DNA of 64,000 nt, taken from Cephalotus follicularis. Lineage: Eukaryota; Streptophyta; Magnoliopsida; Oxalidales; Cephalotaceae. The stretch spans positions 109,573 to 173,572 of the forward strand of contig BDDD01000020.1 in the NCBI GenBank assembly GCA_001972305.1, written 5' to 3'. This document shows positions 1-11,504 of this stretch, piece by piece. The stretch's first letter is position 1. Every line of letters starts with the position of its first letter. The notes beneath the pieces are model-generated. The model saw nothing but the letters and a program-made list of their open reading frames with translations, had not been told where the DNA came from and searched no databases. The position numbers were made by a program, and so were the translations under genes.

Positions 1-416
1 ATCTCTATTTAGCAAGGCAAGTTTGGCATTCTTAACTTGCTCGGTACCCTCGTGGGTAGAATGAGCAATTTCCACACCTCATGTGCGGAAGTACATCTCC
101 TAACGAGATTGTATTCGGTCTTGTCTAAAGATACAAGTAAAATGTTCAAGGCCTTGTTATCTATAGTCAATTTTCTAAAGTCCTCTTCATCCCATTCATC
201 TTCCGGTTTGGAAACGAGTTCATTTTTGTCATTGAGCTTCATAGGGGTGTGGGGGCCATTTTTAACACTAAGCTAATTCCTAAAGTCTCTAGACTTAAGG
301 TATATCTCCATACGGCTTTTCCAATAAGGAAAATCGTCACCACTAAAGAATGGGACCTTAAATTCGGAGACGTCGTCATTGTGTCGGGATTGGTTGTTCA
401 TGCTAGTAGAGGCCAT
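1..416 (-). pseudogene. copia gag, N-terminal part, broken
   Basis: Gag is the structural protein that packages retrotransposon RNA in cytoplasmic virus-like particles. The start codon at 416 is the first ATG after the PBS. The reading has a Tyr-Trp-Lys motif near residue 31 (PYWKSRMEIYL), typical of copia gag N-termini. After residue 47 a TAG stops it; the same frame reopens and carries the acidic WDEEDF stretch and the EVW motif found in the UBN2 gag family. Near base 55 the frame shifts, since the expected EGT-QVK motif continues in another frame. It therefore cannot make full gag as it stands. Confidence 0.82.
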
Positions 417-457
417 TGATCTAAACTCAAGATGTTAATCTTAATAAAGAGTAACCC

Positions 458-469
458 GCTCTGATACCA
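458..469 (-). other. primer binding site, tRNA-iMet
   Basis: Read on the minus strand this is TGGTATCAGAGC, complementary to the 3' end of plant initiator tRNA-Met, two bases inside the LTR edge at 472. It fixes the direction of the element and shows that 472-1738 is the 5' LTR. Confidence 0.92.
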
Positions 470-471
470 AT

Positions 472-1738
472 TGTTGGAAGTCTAGAGGGGGGGTGAATAG
501 ACTAATAAAAATTTATCTAGCAAATATACCACCAATAAAATTAATTACTCAAACACACAATGCGGAAAGTAAAGAGTGTAGGATTTAGAGATTCCAAACG
601 GATATATAGTGGTTCGGCAAACCGCCTACGTCCACTCCCCAAGGCCTCCCCTTGAGTATTCACTAGGTATGCCCCATTCCGGGCTTGGAACTCCAACCGA
701 GCTCCAACAACTTTCACTCCAACCAAGCGAATTACAACTTTGCTCCAACCGAGCAATACAAGAGACAACCTCTCTTGTATGTGTGAAAGTAGTAGTGTAA
801 GTGTTTACAAATTCGTAGCGAATTTGTTTACAATGAAGCACAATTTATACAAAGCTACAAGTGTGTATGTAATGTAAGAATAAAGCTTTATAAATGTAGG
901 TAATTGCTTTGGATTGATCTCTTTTGATTGTATGATTGCTTAGTATTGAACTTGGGATAGCTTGAGAGAATGTGTAACTTGAAAGCTTGATCACTTGTGC
1001 AAGAAGTCCAATTTTCCTCTTATAGTTGAGCCTCCAACGGATCTATTTTTAACTGTCTGATATAAATCCAGTCGGCTGGATTTGGACGGTAGCTGGCTGG
1101 ATTGATGGCGCGTTTATTTGAATATAGCCGTTGGGAGTGGGCAGTCGGCTGGATCCTGTAGGCAGTCGACTGGTATGCTCGGCAGTCGACTGATGCCCTG
1201 CTTCAGTCGGCTGTTGAGGCTAATTTAGAAGTTGTAGAACCTACTGCCAGATTTTGCACAATTGAAGGCAGTCGGCTGGAACCCTATGGCAGTCGACTGG
1301 ACCCCCTGGCAGTCGACTGGTCCCCTGCTTCAGTCGGCTGGATTGGGTGTGAAATGTTACAGGAGCTTCTGCCTGATTTGTACCCCATGGCAGTCGACTA
1401 ATGCCCTGTGACAGTCGACTGGAATTGCCTGGCAGTCGACTGGACCCCTGTGTCAGTCGACTGGTGTGCTGTTTCTGCAGATTCTTGGTTTAGGTTGAAG
1501 ATACAGTCGACTACATGACTTTGGAAGTCGACTCCTAGCCTTGGCAGTCGACTGAATTGGTCTCCAGTCAGCTGGAATTGCCTGTATCTGCATAAACATT
1601 CTTGGCACAACTTTGGACAAAGAATCAAGTGAGTAAATGCATTTATAACTTAAAGAATTATGCATACAAGTAAATTATGTTTGTTAATCATCAAAATAAC
1701 TCATGGTAAACATTTAATCGGGGTGGCAAAGGCCAACA
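472..1738 (-). repeat. copia 5' LTR (1267 bp)
   Basis: On the plus strand the LTR begins TGTTGG and ends CCAACA, a 6-bp terminal inverted repeat, and abuts the PBS. A TATA-like box (minus CTATAAGAGG) lies at about 1018-1025, placing U3 at higher coordinates and the R/U5 part at 472 to about 990. U3 carries the palindrome array described separately. No internal ORF looks real. Confidence 0.85.
1071..1573. promoter_or_regulatory. four quartets of CAGTCGACTG palindromes in U3
   Basis: Positions of the GTCGAC core (or one-base variants such as GTCGGC and GTCAGC): 1144, 1165, 1185, 1206; 1271, 1292, 1312, 1333; 1393, 1414, 1435, 1456; 1506, 1527, 1547, 1567. Spacing within each group is 20 or 21 bp and the group starts are 127, 122 and 113 bp apart. 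A single copy lies at 1071. The array is upstream of the TATA-like box on the minus strand, so a role as an array of binding sites for a dimeric regulator is plausible but inferred. Confidence 0.8.
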
Positions 1739-2221
1739 AATCTCATGCTCCTTAGCACGAACCCTGCATTATGCTTTAGGATAAATCCAAATGGTAACGA
1801 GATAATCTATCCTCCACTAAACCCGAGAGCAAGCATAATACGGTAAGTCTTTGCGGTTCATCTATTTCCCTAAGAAAGTGAACCTATGACTGGGAACATT
1901 CTGTCAGAAGGGAGTAAGGATCTCATTCTCATAACCTCTCACGCATGAGATCCAAGCCCTCGAACGACAGGGCACTATATGTGTACCCGGAGGACATGGT
2001 GATCACCTGATCCATTTATGATGGTTTGGAATATACATATAGCGGGTTGCCATTATTGATTGTATATGCACTATAAAACACAAAAGGAATTCATATTGTA
2101 TAAATAGATAGTGTAATATACATACATACAGCCGGCCCGTGGCTTAAAGAGATATCTCCAGTTAAGGAGTGCATCTCATACATACACATATATTTATGCA
2201 GAGCCATCTCGTGGCATGCAA
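1739..2221 (-). repeat. dispersed repeat R1, left copy
   Basis: Reverse-complemented, bases about 1745-2060 align by eye with 46300-46620, sharing blocks such as TGAGAGGTTATGAGAATGA and GTCATAGGTTCACT. No ORF with a recognisable domain is present. The copia element to the left inserted into or beside it; to the right it meets a gypsy integrase fragment. The class of the repeat is unknown; it could be an LTR or the noncoding body of a non-autonomous element. Confidence 0.6.
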
Positions 2222-3350
2222 GGACACCCCTACTCTAACAATGTCTTGAACCATCTCGGGACCTAACAACTTACGATCCCCAACTTCATCCCAACACAAC
2301 GGAGTCCTACAACTCCTACCATACAAAGCCTCATACGGTGCCATACCAAGGCTGGTTTGGTAGCTATTGTTGTAGTCGAATTCGATCATGGTCAGACGAG
2401 AATCCCAACTGTCCTTGAAATCCATCACACAGGCTCTCAAAATATCTTCGAGAATCTAGTTCATGCGCTCAGACTGCCCATCAGTATGAGGATGATATGC
2501 CGTTCTGAGTGACAACTCCCTACCCAGCGTTGCTTGCAAGCTCTGCCAAAATCTCAAACTGAACCTGGGATCTCTGTCCGAAACAATACTGCTGGGGACT
2601 CCATGCAACCTGATGATCTTGTCCACATACAACAACGTGAAACTTTTCCAAGCTATACACCATCCGTATTGGCAAGAAGTCATCCGACTTGGTTAGTCGA
2701 TCCACTATGACCCATATAGCATTGTGTTTCCTCCATGTCAGGGGAAAGCCTGAGATGAAATCCATAGAAATATGATCCCACTTCCATTCAGGGATAGGAA
2801 GGGACTGAAGAAGACCTAACAGCTTCTGTCTTTCTGCCTTTACCTGCTGGCAGGTTAGGCATCTTGGCACGAACCTAGCAATCACCCTCTTCATTCCACG
2901 CCACCAATACTGAAGCTTAAGGTCATGATACATCTTTGTACTCCCAGGATGCATCGACCATGCTGAATAATGCATTTCATCCAAAATCTCACCCTTGAGC
3001 TCTACCATATGCGGCACACATATCCTCGGCCTAAACATCAGCGCACCATCCTTTCGGATGTGGAAGTCAGACCGAGCTCCTTCTCGGACTTGCTTCCTGA
3101 GCTTGACCAATCTCCAATCCTTATCTTGGGGCTCATAAATCTGATCAATCAAAGCAGACCTCACACGAAGAGAAGCTACCAATACACTGTTGTCCTTGGC
3201 AGACAACTCTACACCCAGAGATCTTAACTGCTCCATCAACGGTAAATATATCGTCTGCACATGCGCAAGGGGAAGGTAAGACTTATCGCTCAATGCATCG
3301 GCTACCACGTTAGCCTTGCCTGGGTGATATCAATGGTGCAATCATAATCC
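2222..3350 (-). pseudogene. Ty3/gypsy RNase H-integrase fragment, broken
   Basis: On the minus strand this reads the end of RNase H ([13 protein letters not shown], near 3338-3300), then integrase: the zinc-binding region HPGSTKMYHDLK...CLTCQQVKAE, the core with SMDFISGFP and IVDRLTK, then [17 protein letters not shown] and APYEALYGR. These are chromovirus-type integrase motifs. A one-base loss breaks the frame just before HPGKA, another shift lies near 2640-2690, and an in-frame TAG interrupts the TDGQSER region. The C-terminal part after the LGPEMVQ motif is missing at about 2222. No LTR belongs to it here, so it is a truncated remnant. Confidence 0.85.
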
Positions 3351-3351
3351 A

Positions 3352-4434
3352 CGTGGCAGGGTGATTGCTTATGCTTCGAGGAAGCTAAAACCTTATGAAG
3401 AAAATTACCCAACGCATGATCTCGAATTGCTTGCCATTGTTTTTGCTCATCAGAAATGGAGACACTATTTGTATGGGGCACATTTTGAGATATTCATTGA
3501 TCATAAGAGTTTGAAGTACCTATTCTGCCAAGATGAATTGAATATGAGGTAGCGTAGATGAGTTGAATTTTTCAATGACTATGATTGTAACATTCAGTAT
3601 CACCTTAGGAAAGCAAATGTTGCCGCTGATGCTTTGAGTTTTAAAGCTATGATAGCTAGTATGATGGTGTCACAATGGAGGATGTTAGAAGATTTTCAGA
3701 AATGGACTCCATTCGGACAATCCCCCGGGATTTTTATTGCTAATATTCGAGCATAGCCAGTATTGCTTGATGAGATTAAAAATGCTCAGATCCATGATCC
3801 TAAATTACAGAAGATTCGAGAGAGTATGGGATCGAGATCTGATTTTTAGATGCATTCTGATGGTATACTGAGATTTTGAGGATGGGTTTGTCTTCCGAAT
3901 AATGATGGATTGAAGAATGACCTACTTTATGAGACTCATAAATCTCAGTATAGTATTCATCCTGGTAGTACAAAGATGTACAAGGACATGAAGCGGAACT
4001 ATTGGTGGTCCGGTATGAAGCGTGAGATTGCTGAGTATGTTGCTAGATGTTTGACTTGTCAGAGAGTCAAAGCCGAACACTAAAGGCCGGCAGGATTATT
4101 GCAGTCATTGACAGTAGCAGAATGGAAGTGGGAACACGTAACTATGGATTTCGTTTCGGGTTTTCCATTGACTCGGAATCATCATAATGCATTGTGGGTT
4201 ATCATTGATAGACTCACGAAGTCCGCTCACTTTTTACTTACACATGTTACTGATTCAACGAGCAAGTTGGCTTGACTGTATGTAAAGGAAATTGTAAGAC
4301 AGCATGGTGTTCCTATAATTATTGTGTGTGATCGAGATTCGATTTTTATTTCCAATTTCTGGAAGAGATTCCAAACAGCTTTTGGGACAAAGTTGAATTT
4401 CAGCACAACTTTTCATCCACAGACAGGCGGATAG
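3352..4434 (+). pseudogene. gypsy RNase H and integrase core, many stops
   Basis: The reading begins with the RNase H motif [17 protein letters not shown], then [10 protein letters not shown], the decayed counterpart of [13 protein letters not shown], and the integrase HHCC region (HPGSTKMYKDMK, CLTCQRVKAEH), the core ([21 protein letters not shown]) and FHPQTGG. It is interrupted by about eight stops. By comparison with the paralogue at 29990-31144, most are Gln, Arg or Trp codons turned to TAG, TAA or TGA by C-to-T or G-to-A changes. It ends where the solo LTR inserted at 4435; the next codons are found at 7019. Confidence 0.88.
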
Positions 4435-5766
4435 TGTCACACCCCGTTTATCGAGAAGACAACAAACGGAGCGTGCATCCCATACTAAAGCGGTAAAGGA
4501 AATTAACACATAAATGCAGCTCATGTAAAACCATAAAATTTAACTCATAAACAAGATGTCAGTTGCGGAAGCATAAAGATTTATAAGCTGTAAACTTGTA
4601 GCGTGCATCCCATACTACACGCTATCCAAAAAAAGTCTGTCATTGTTAATCGCCCACAAACGGAGCGTGATCATAGTACAATATTAAGTCCATCATTAAC
4701 ATCACCATAAGTACAGTACATCGGAAATCCTTTAACGAAACAGTTTATTACAATCAGGAGAACAAAAAAACTAAGAACAACATAACAACTTCGTTCTTCG
4801 TCCATGCCAGTCCAATCGGTCCACTGCATCAATCTGTAAAGTAGGGGGTTAGCCTTTGTCCTCACTCGGCTAAGTCATAAATGTAGCTCAGGATCAACAT
4901 TAGATGCATGTCATGTAATGTATGTATAAATGATGCAGTGCAGGAAATACCAGTTATGTATATATGAGAAATATATATATTTTTTAGCAGTACAGTAAAA
5001 TATCAGTGGGCACATAAGAAAATATATGTATGCAAGAACAATACAATAGTGATCCGGCCAGGATCACATCCACAGTCACAGTAATGTCCGAAAAGGACCA
5101 ACAGGCAGTACAGTATGTCCATAAGGACCACAACAGTCAGGCAGTATATGTAACGCCGCCAACTCCTGGCCCCATGCTACACTCCCACTCTGGTCCCTAC
5201 TCCAGGCAACCGAGCGAGGCAACAGTACAGTACAGTACAGTGAGTCACCCAGCCATACTCCTGGCCCCTAGGTCAACCCTACCACTAGCCGGTGCTGGCA
5301 GCCTCTGCCATGCAACCAGTGGCTCAAGCACAATCACATAGAATTTCACAGAGCAAAACAGTGTATCAAACAGTAAACAGTGCAGTATCAGTACAATGGT
5401 GATCATTTCGATCAACAACAGTCAGTTCATTTCAAAATGTTTTCCAAGGATTATAAACATTTGAAATATACATATTCAGTAGCAGAAATACTTTTAAACA
5501 GTTTCAGTAAGCGGAAATTGCTTTCCCAATATGTTCGAAAATATAATAACACTCATCTTATTTTTTCGTTTTCAACATAATAGTTCCAACTCATATAAGC
5601 ATTTCTAAAGTAACGATACATGGAAATCATAGTCAATCTATGGACAGTCAAGAACAGGCAGTAAGTAATGCATATGCAATGCATACAAATGCTCTAATGC
5701 ATCCAAAGCGAAACGGGATCGTCGGGCATCAAAACAGTAAAAACTGTCCAAACAGGACTTTAAGGC

Positions 5767-5955
5767 GTCGGCGTTTATTCCTCAGGCGTCGACGCTTATG
5801 TGCCTCAAGCGTCACCGTTTAGTCCATTAGCGTCAGCGCTTACAGTGTCTGGGCGTCGATACCACCTCCCTTAGACGTCGACGTTTAGCACAATTCAACA
5901 TATAAAATGCAGTTCACAGTATTAAGCATCGACGGTCATTACTTAGGCATCGACG
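5767..5955. promoter_or_regulatory. GCGTCGACGC palindrome cluster (mid-LTR)
   Basis: Core positions are 5767, 5788, 5811, 5832, 5855, 5877, then 5928 and 5949: spacing 21-23 bp. It is the mid-LTR cluster, about 1.1 kb from the LTR start on the minus strand. Confidence 0.7.
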
Positions 5956-6730
5956 GTTTCAAGCAGGGGCCGTCTTCTACCTCACGACATGGCTAAACAG
6001 TGACATTTCCATGCATACAACATGCATTCCAATAGGTATAAAGCACAGAAAACGGCCATGCAATATCATGTGACACACCTAGTACAAGGTAGAATCATTT
6101 TAGTGACTAACACGGATCATCAAACCATGAAATTCATGCATGAACATCACTGGACAAACACTAAGTATTGAACACAAAATACAATTATGGCTTCCCCTAC
6201 CTCAGGCCTCAATTTAGAAGCCGAAAGTCCACCTCTTTTAGTATCCAATCAGTCACTTGAGTCCCCAGGTACGGCTTGAAAGCTCCCTGGTTCGTCCTAG
6301 CAGTTGGTGTGCAAGCTCCAAGCTCCCCTTTAGTTCAACAATGGTGATGGAGCTTCCTCTCTCAATCTCTCCTGCTCTCTTGTCACTCATAGTGTCATTG
6401 ATCCTCTAGCTCTCTGTAATAGATGGGAGGGGTGAGAGGAGTAGTCTTTATGCAGAAAGCGTTTTCCTCTCTGCCAAAAACCCCACCAGTTTAGTCCCTC
6501 TCCCTCATGCACATCAGGTGCCACAGGTGTCCTTTTCTTCCCTTCCACAGGCCATGCACTGAGGGATTTTCCCTCTGCCCCTGCCCTGATGTTGCAGGTA
6601 GGTCTGGCAACAAAAGGCATGCATGCCACATTCTCAAAACGTCTGCTATGCTGCTTGATAAGTGGCAATAAATCACCTCCCTGCGACACGTCCATCTGCT
6701 ATTATGAATATGCAGAACACGCCGCAAAGC

Positions 6731-6827
6731 ATCGATGTTTACATGCAGGCGTCGGCGCTTATGTGTTTGAATTTAAACGCGCGTTTTAATGGCTTAAGTG
6801 TCGATGCTCCTAGTCCAGGCGTCAGCG
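6731..6827. promoter_or_regulatory. GCGTCGACGC palindrome cluster (LTR start side)
   Basis: Two pairs, cores at 6731/6751 and 6800/6821, about 190-290 bp from the LTR start on the minus strand. The same early position is used in the LTRs at 7815, 23977 and 43268. Confidence 0.62.
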
Positions 6828-7018
6828 CTTTATCCTCAAAACTGTGCCGTTTAGCTAAATTACACTTTTAACATTCCTCTAACAATTGGACTCCAATTCT
6901 ACATCATCAGAGTTTGGGAAAACATCATCAAATTCAGAAAATCCATCTTTTATTAATTCCACAAATAAAGTACATTTACATTGTGAAATTACGACACATG
7001 AAAATTACGGGCGTTACA

Positions 7019-7800
7019 GATTGTCCGAGCGTACTATCCAGACATTGAAAGATATGCTCTGAGATTGTGTGATCGATTTTACTGGTACGTGGGAGGATCA
7101 TATTCCCTTATAGGGTTTTTGTATAATAATAGTTATCACTCGAGCATTGGTATGGCTCCGTACAAAGCTCTTTATGGAAAGAAATATAGATCACCTATTT
7201 GTTAGGATGAGGTTGGTGAACGATCGATACTTGGATCAGATCTTGTTGAGGAGACTACAGAAAAGGTCGAAGCGATTAAAGAGAGATTTCTTACAGCTCA
7301 GAGTTGACAAAAGAGTTATGTCGATAGTGTAAAGAGGAGACCTTTGGCTTTGATGTCGGAGATCACGTATTTCTAAAAGTTTCTCCTTGGAAAGGTGTTC
7401 AGAGATTTGGGGAAAAGGGCAAACTAACTCCATGATACATTGGTCCTTTTCAGATTCTTAAGAGAGTTGGGGAGGTACCATACCAACTTGCTTTGCCTCC
7501 TGCATTGTCAGGCATACATGATTTTTTCATGTTTCCATGTTACGAGGTTACATCCGAGATCCATCTCAAATCTTGGATTATGACTTGGTTCCAGTGCGAG
7601 ATGATCTTTCCTGCGTGGAATTACCTGTGAGAATCCTTGATTGGAATACTCAAGTGTTGAGGACCGAACCATTCCTATGGTGAAGGTTCAATGGCAGTTC
7701 CATCATCTTGATGAAGCAACGTGGGAACCAGAAGATGATATTCGGGAACGTTACCCTCAATTGTTTTACAAAGTGTTAAAATTCGAGGACGAATTTCTTT
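7019..7800 (+). pseudogene. gypsy integrase C-terminal part, broken
   Basis: This continues the integrase of 3352-4434 after the solo LTR. Motifs in order: [21 protein letters not shown], the GSDLVEETTEKV helix, KSYVDSVKRRPL, GDHVFLKVSP, GKLTP-YIGPF, and a C-terminal block with IPMVKVQWQFH-like and EATWEPEDD-like sequence, which is the chromodomain-like tail of plant chromoviruses. Stops replace Trp and Arg codons, and frameshifts occur in the last 200 bases. The end lies 14 bases before the 3' LTR. Confidence 0.85.
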
Positions 7801-7814
7801 GAAGAATGGGAGAT
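7801..7814 (+). other. polypurine tract
   Basis: GAAGAATGGGAGAT directly precedes the LTR start TGTAATGTCC, the expected place for plus-strand priming. Confidence 0.7.
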
Positions 7815-7978
7815 TGTAATGTCCCAAATGTCATTTTGATATATTATTGTAATCCTCATTTTAATTCCATAATGAATTAATGAGAATGATGGATTTTTCC
7901 AACTTGTCATATCGAATTTTGAGTAAAGAATGTTAAAGGATGTTGTGTTAATCGAAAATGTGGAAATTGGCTAAAAGT

Positions 7979-8072
7979 GCCGACGCTCAGAAGTAAAGCA
8001 TCGATGCCAAGAAGCAAAACATGCGTTAAGGCCCTTGCCTTAAAGCGCCGATGCCAAGAGGTAAGCATCGAC
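7979..8072. promoter_or_regulatory. GCGTCGACGC palindrome pairs (LTR start side)
   Basis: Cores at 7979/8000 and 8047/8067, spacing 20-21 bp, 165-260 bp from the LTR start and upstream of the TATA-like block. Confidence 0.62.
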
Positions 8073-8814
8073 GCTTAAAGACGACTACAGATGGACTTGA
8101 AACACTGACAACAAACGTGTGAAGGGCAGGTGAAGGCCACTATTGGGGTGCTTTACCATGCTAGTGGTAACGTGTTAGACATGTTACCATGTCTCCATGC
8201 CTGCAATGATAGACGTGTGTCATGCGGTAGGTGAGAAGCAAGATATAGGGGGTAGGTGGATGCCATCCATGTTCGGCAGGCAAGAAAGAGAAGTAGTGAG
8301 AAACGCACAACACCATAAAAATGCGCCTCTCTTTTTCTCCTTCGTCCAGCACCTAGAAAGAAAAGAAAAGAGAGGAAAAACCCAGGGAAATAGAGAGAAA
8401 CACAGAGAGAAACCAGAAATAGTGGGAAAGGAAGGGAGAAACATTTTCTCCATTTTTGGGCTTGACCAAAGCTTGGAAGCATGGAGCCACGGGACCAGAC
8501 TTGGAGCTATTGGGAAGCTCAACGCTACTGGTCGGTGAGCTTGAAGAGGTGGACTACAATTCCTAACTTGGAATCTAAGGTAGGGATTATATAAATGAAT
8601 TTTGAATTCAAATAAAGTGAATGATCATTGGTGAAATGCATGGATATTGTGGATTGTGGATTGAATGATTGATGTTATGGTTACTATGGATGGTTAACCT
8701 GCCATGCATGCTGTGTTCTGGAATGAATATGGTTTGAATTGCATGTGTTCATATGCTTGCATGCGAATGGTATTAGACGTGTTGAAGAAGACGATGCTCT
8801 GGTCTTCTTTAACC

Positions 8815-9260
8815 GTCGACGCTTAAAGGAAAATCATCGATGCCTTGGGTTGTTACACGAAAGAAGGACGCGACATGGTCATGGTTGTACTGGACCGTTG
8901 ACGCTTGTGAGAAAAGCGTCGACGCTTTTGACTATTATACGCTAGAAAAGTTGACGCTTAGAGGAAACATCGATGCTTTGGTTCATTGTGAATGGGAATG
9001 GACGCGTGAAGCGTTGACACTAAGGTTCCTACCTTAAAGCATGGACACTATGGGTAAAGCGCTGAGGCTCAAGGATCCTCACCTTGAAGCGTCGATGCTA
9101 AAGAGACAAGATATTGGCATATAAAGCTTCTGGTTCAAAGCGCTGACACCAAGAGTTAAAGGGTCGACGCTTAAGGGACATAAGCGTTGACGCTAAGGGT
9201 AAAACGACAACGCTTAAGTGACTGATATGAACGTTAACACTTAGACGGTACACGTTGATG
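8815..9260. promoter_or_regulatory. GCGTCGACGC palindrome cluster (mid-LTR), decayed
   Basis: Pairs at 8815/8836, 8897/8918 and 8950/8969 keep 19-21 bp spacing; further degenerate copies continue to about 9260. Many cores read GTTGAC or ATCGAT, as expected from loss of the central CpG. Confidence 0.65.
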
Positions 9261-9873
9261 CCAAAAGAGTTTGTTTGCATATTGAGCATATGTTTGCTTG
9301 CATAATTACTATGGCTTGAATTATGGATTGAAATGTTATTAATTCTAAAGCGTTTTATCATTTTAGAAAAATGCGTACATGGTTTTATAATAGATCATTA
9401 TTTTTCATGAAAATGTATATTTTTGAAGGATTGAAACGACGTTTCAAAGACTGAATTTTATTTCGAAGACTATTTGTACATTTTAAATACATGTATTGTT
9501 CGAGTATTTTATAACTTATAAAAAACTTGGAACAGATTGATTTTGTATTTATTGTTGGATTGTGTTTGGGATTGATGTCGTAGTAATCGCATGGTGGAGG
9601 TTTCCATTGATGGCTAATGGCGGGTTGGGCTCTAGGTGCCAGGAGATGGCTAGGGACACCCTCATTGGTTACTTAGTCGCCGTGCAAGTAACATGGATTG
9701 TTGACCTGCTTCTAATCGATCGTAGACGAGGCTGAAGTACGAGTATGACTTCGGGGCCAGGAGATGGCGAGGGCTTCGTACGTATGGATTGATTTATTGG
9801 TCCTTTGTGACATGATTGATGGATTGTGTTTATGCAGCCACTTGGCATGGTTGCTTACATATTTGCGATATGC

Positions 9874-9896
9874 ATATATATATATATATATATATA
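9874..9896. repeat. (TA)n microsatellite
   Basis: About eleven TA units inside the gypsy 3' LTR. Confidence 0.9.
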
Positions 9897-11344
9897 AACG
9901 TATTGATATATGTTATGTAGTGCATCACCATGCATTTATTACATGACATTTATTATCGTTGACCGCCAAATGCCTTTATATCTTTCCCACATAGCTAGTG
10001 GATTCGGCTAACCCTATCAATTTTAGATTGATGCAGTGGGATCGATATGGACAAGCGTGGTATTACAGAAGAGAAGAATAAAGTTGTATTTTCTTCTAGA
10101 AATGTTTAAATGGATTAATGTATTGAATGATTAATTGTTCATGCTCCGTTGAGTGCAATTAACGATGGATTATTTGTATTATTGTAATACCCTATTCGTT
10201 CATAAATGTATTTTTACAGGTTCGTAAATATTTTACGAATTTTATATGTGTTTTCGGGCTTTTAATTTTGTTTAATTTTAAAAGTCCGGTTGCCCTATGA
10301 TCGGGTTTATGTGAATTGTGCAGAATGATACCGGTCCGAAATTCGGGTATGTTATGCTATGTTTGGGTTTGGGTTTTATTAATTCTTATTTTAATACAAA
10401 ACTTATTTTATTAAAAACAATTATTATTCTTTTAATTTTTATAATTCCAAATTCTTTTTATTATTAATTCATTTTATTATCAATTCATTTTATTTCCTTT
10501 TCCTATTTTATCCATTTCTCCCACTTCCTCCCACCTTCTTCCTACTTTCCAGCAAATCCCACTATCAATTCACATGCTAAATCCTTCCTTTTTCCATTTC
10601 AAATCCAGAAAAGTTCCTTTCTTCCTCCTTTTGTCTCCTCCATCCTCCATTATTAGAGTATCTTGCCATTTTATATGTTGCCCACATCTTTCTTTGCAAG
10701 CTACTGCAGATTCTAACTTGTTAGTGTGTAACAAACTGCTGTGTAATTCATTCTTCAAATTCCAGGAGGTAATCTCAACCCTTAATTAATTCTTTTGGAA
10801 ATTCTCTTAGTTTGCTGTGTATGTCTAAGTATGTCATGGTTTTGTGTTCTTCTTCCACTGTTTTTGTTCACAGCAGAATTGTGTGTAGTGTTTGTGTTCC
10901 TCCTACTGTTTTCTGGGTTCCTTAACATCACTACAGGTCAGTAAATTCGTCCCCTTTAATGATAATCTTGTTGTAATGGCTTACTTTGAGTTTTTATGCT
11001 CTTGGTGTCTTTGAGTCTTTGATTCTTGTCTAAACATGTTGCTATTGTGTTAGTAATGTTATCTGCACGTTTTATGCACCTATATATATCACAAACTGAG
11101 TTTACAACTTCTGTAATCAATTAGAAACAAAATCTGGACATGTTCATGAAATGTCTTCTTGCTTCCTTTTGCAAGTTAAATCTTTGACAAGTCGTTTCTT
11201 TGTCAAATTTGTGTTTGTAAATCACCTACAAGTCATATATAATCATATATTTATGTCCATATGTCTCTAGTTTAATGTAGAAATCATTTGAACCATTTTT
11301 AGTAGCAAATCGTCGGATTTCCAACTGTTCTGTTGCCCAGAACA

Positions 11345-11504
11345 GTCGGCTGTCTTTGTGGACAGTCGACTGGAATGGTTGTGTAGTCGACAGGAGGGAA
11401 GAACACAGTCGACTACCTGCATTTTTGGTTGCGTAGTCGACTATTAATATGGTCCAGTCGACTGCCAAGCCTCCCCAGTCGACTGGACCCCTGTTCTAGT
11501 CGAC
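11345..11504. promoter_or_regulatory. two quartets of CAGTCGACTG palindromes
   Basis: Cores at 11345, 11365, 11386, 11408 and at 11436, 11457, 11478, 11499. Spacing is 20-22 bp inside the quartets and 28 bp between them, so quartet starts are 91 bp apart. Confidence 0.8.

Larger units (their letters stand above)
1..1738 (-). mobile_element. Ty1/copia element, 5' end only
   Basis: Reading right to left, the window holds the 5' LTR (472-1738), the primer binding site (458-469) and the start of gag (from 416). The rest of the element lies beyond the left edge. The gag type (a UBN2-like copia gag) and the tRNA-iMet PBS identify copia. The LTR shares its palindrome-quartet design with the copia element at 49389-60218 but not its sequence, so it is a different family. 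The base after the LTR begins AATCT, the candidate target duplication; its partner is outside the window. Confidence 0.88.
4435..7018 (-). mobile_element. solo LTR in gypsy integrase (2584 bp)
   Basis: On the plus strand it runs from TGTCACACCCCG to GGGCGTTACA. It interrupts the integrase between the TGG and SERT-like codons. Flanks GATAG (4430-4434) and GATTG (7019-7023) are the target duplication with one mismatch. It has no gag or pol, so it is a solo LTR. Two palindrome clusters are present, and a TTAGCC/GGCTAA inverted repeat near 4847-4874 lies about 430 bp from its 3' end, as in the other Tekay-like LTRs here. Short ORFs inside it match no family. Confidence 0.85.

Noticed and set aside
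458..469. tRNA gene
   Set aside because: Only the 12 bases complementary to the tRNA 3' end are present, as in a retrotransposon primer site; there is no cloverleaf.
1144..1572. CRISPR-like array of regularly spaced palindromes
   Set aside because: Repeats are 10-12 bp, spacers about 10 bp and partly repeated, and the array lies in a plant copia LTR; no cas gene is present.
8153..8538. Overlapping ORFs of about 110 codons on both strands
   Set aside because: They are the GA-rich leader of a gypsy LTR; the equivalent part of the related LTR at 45000-45230 does not conserve the frame.
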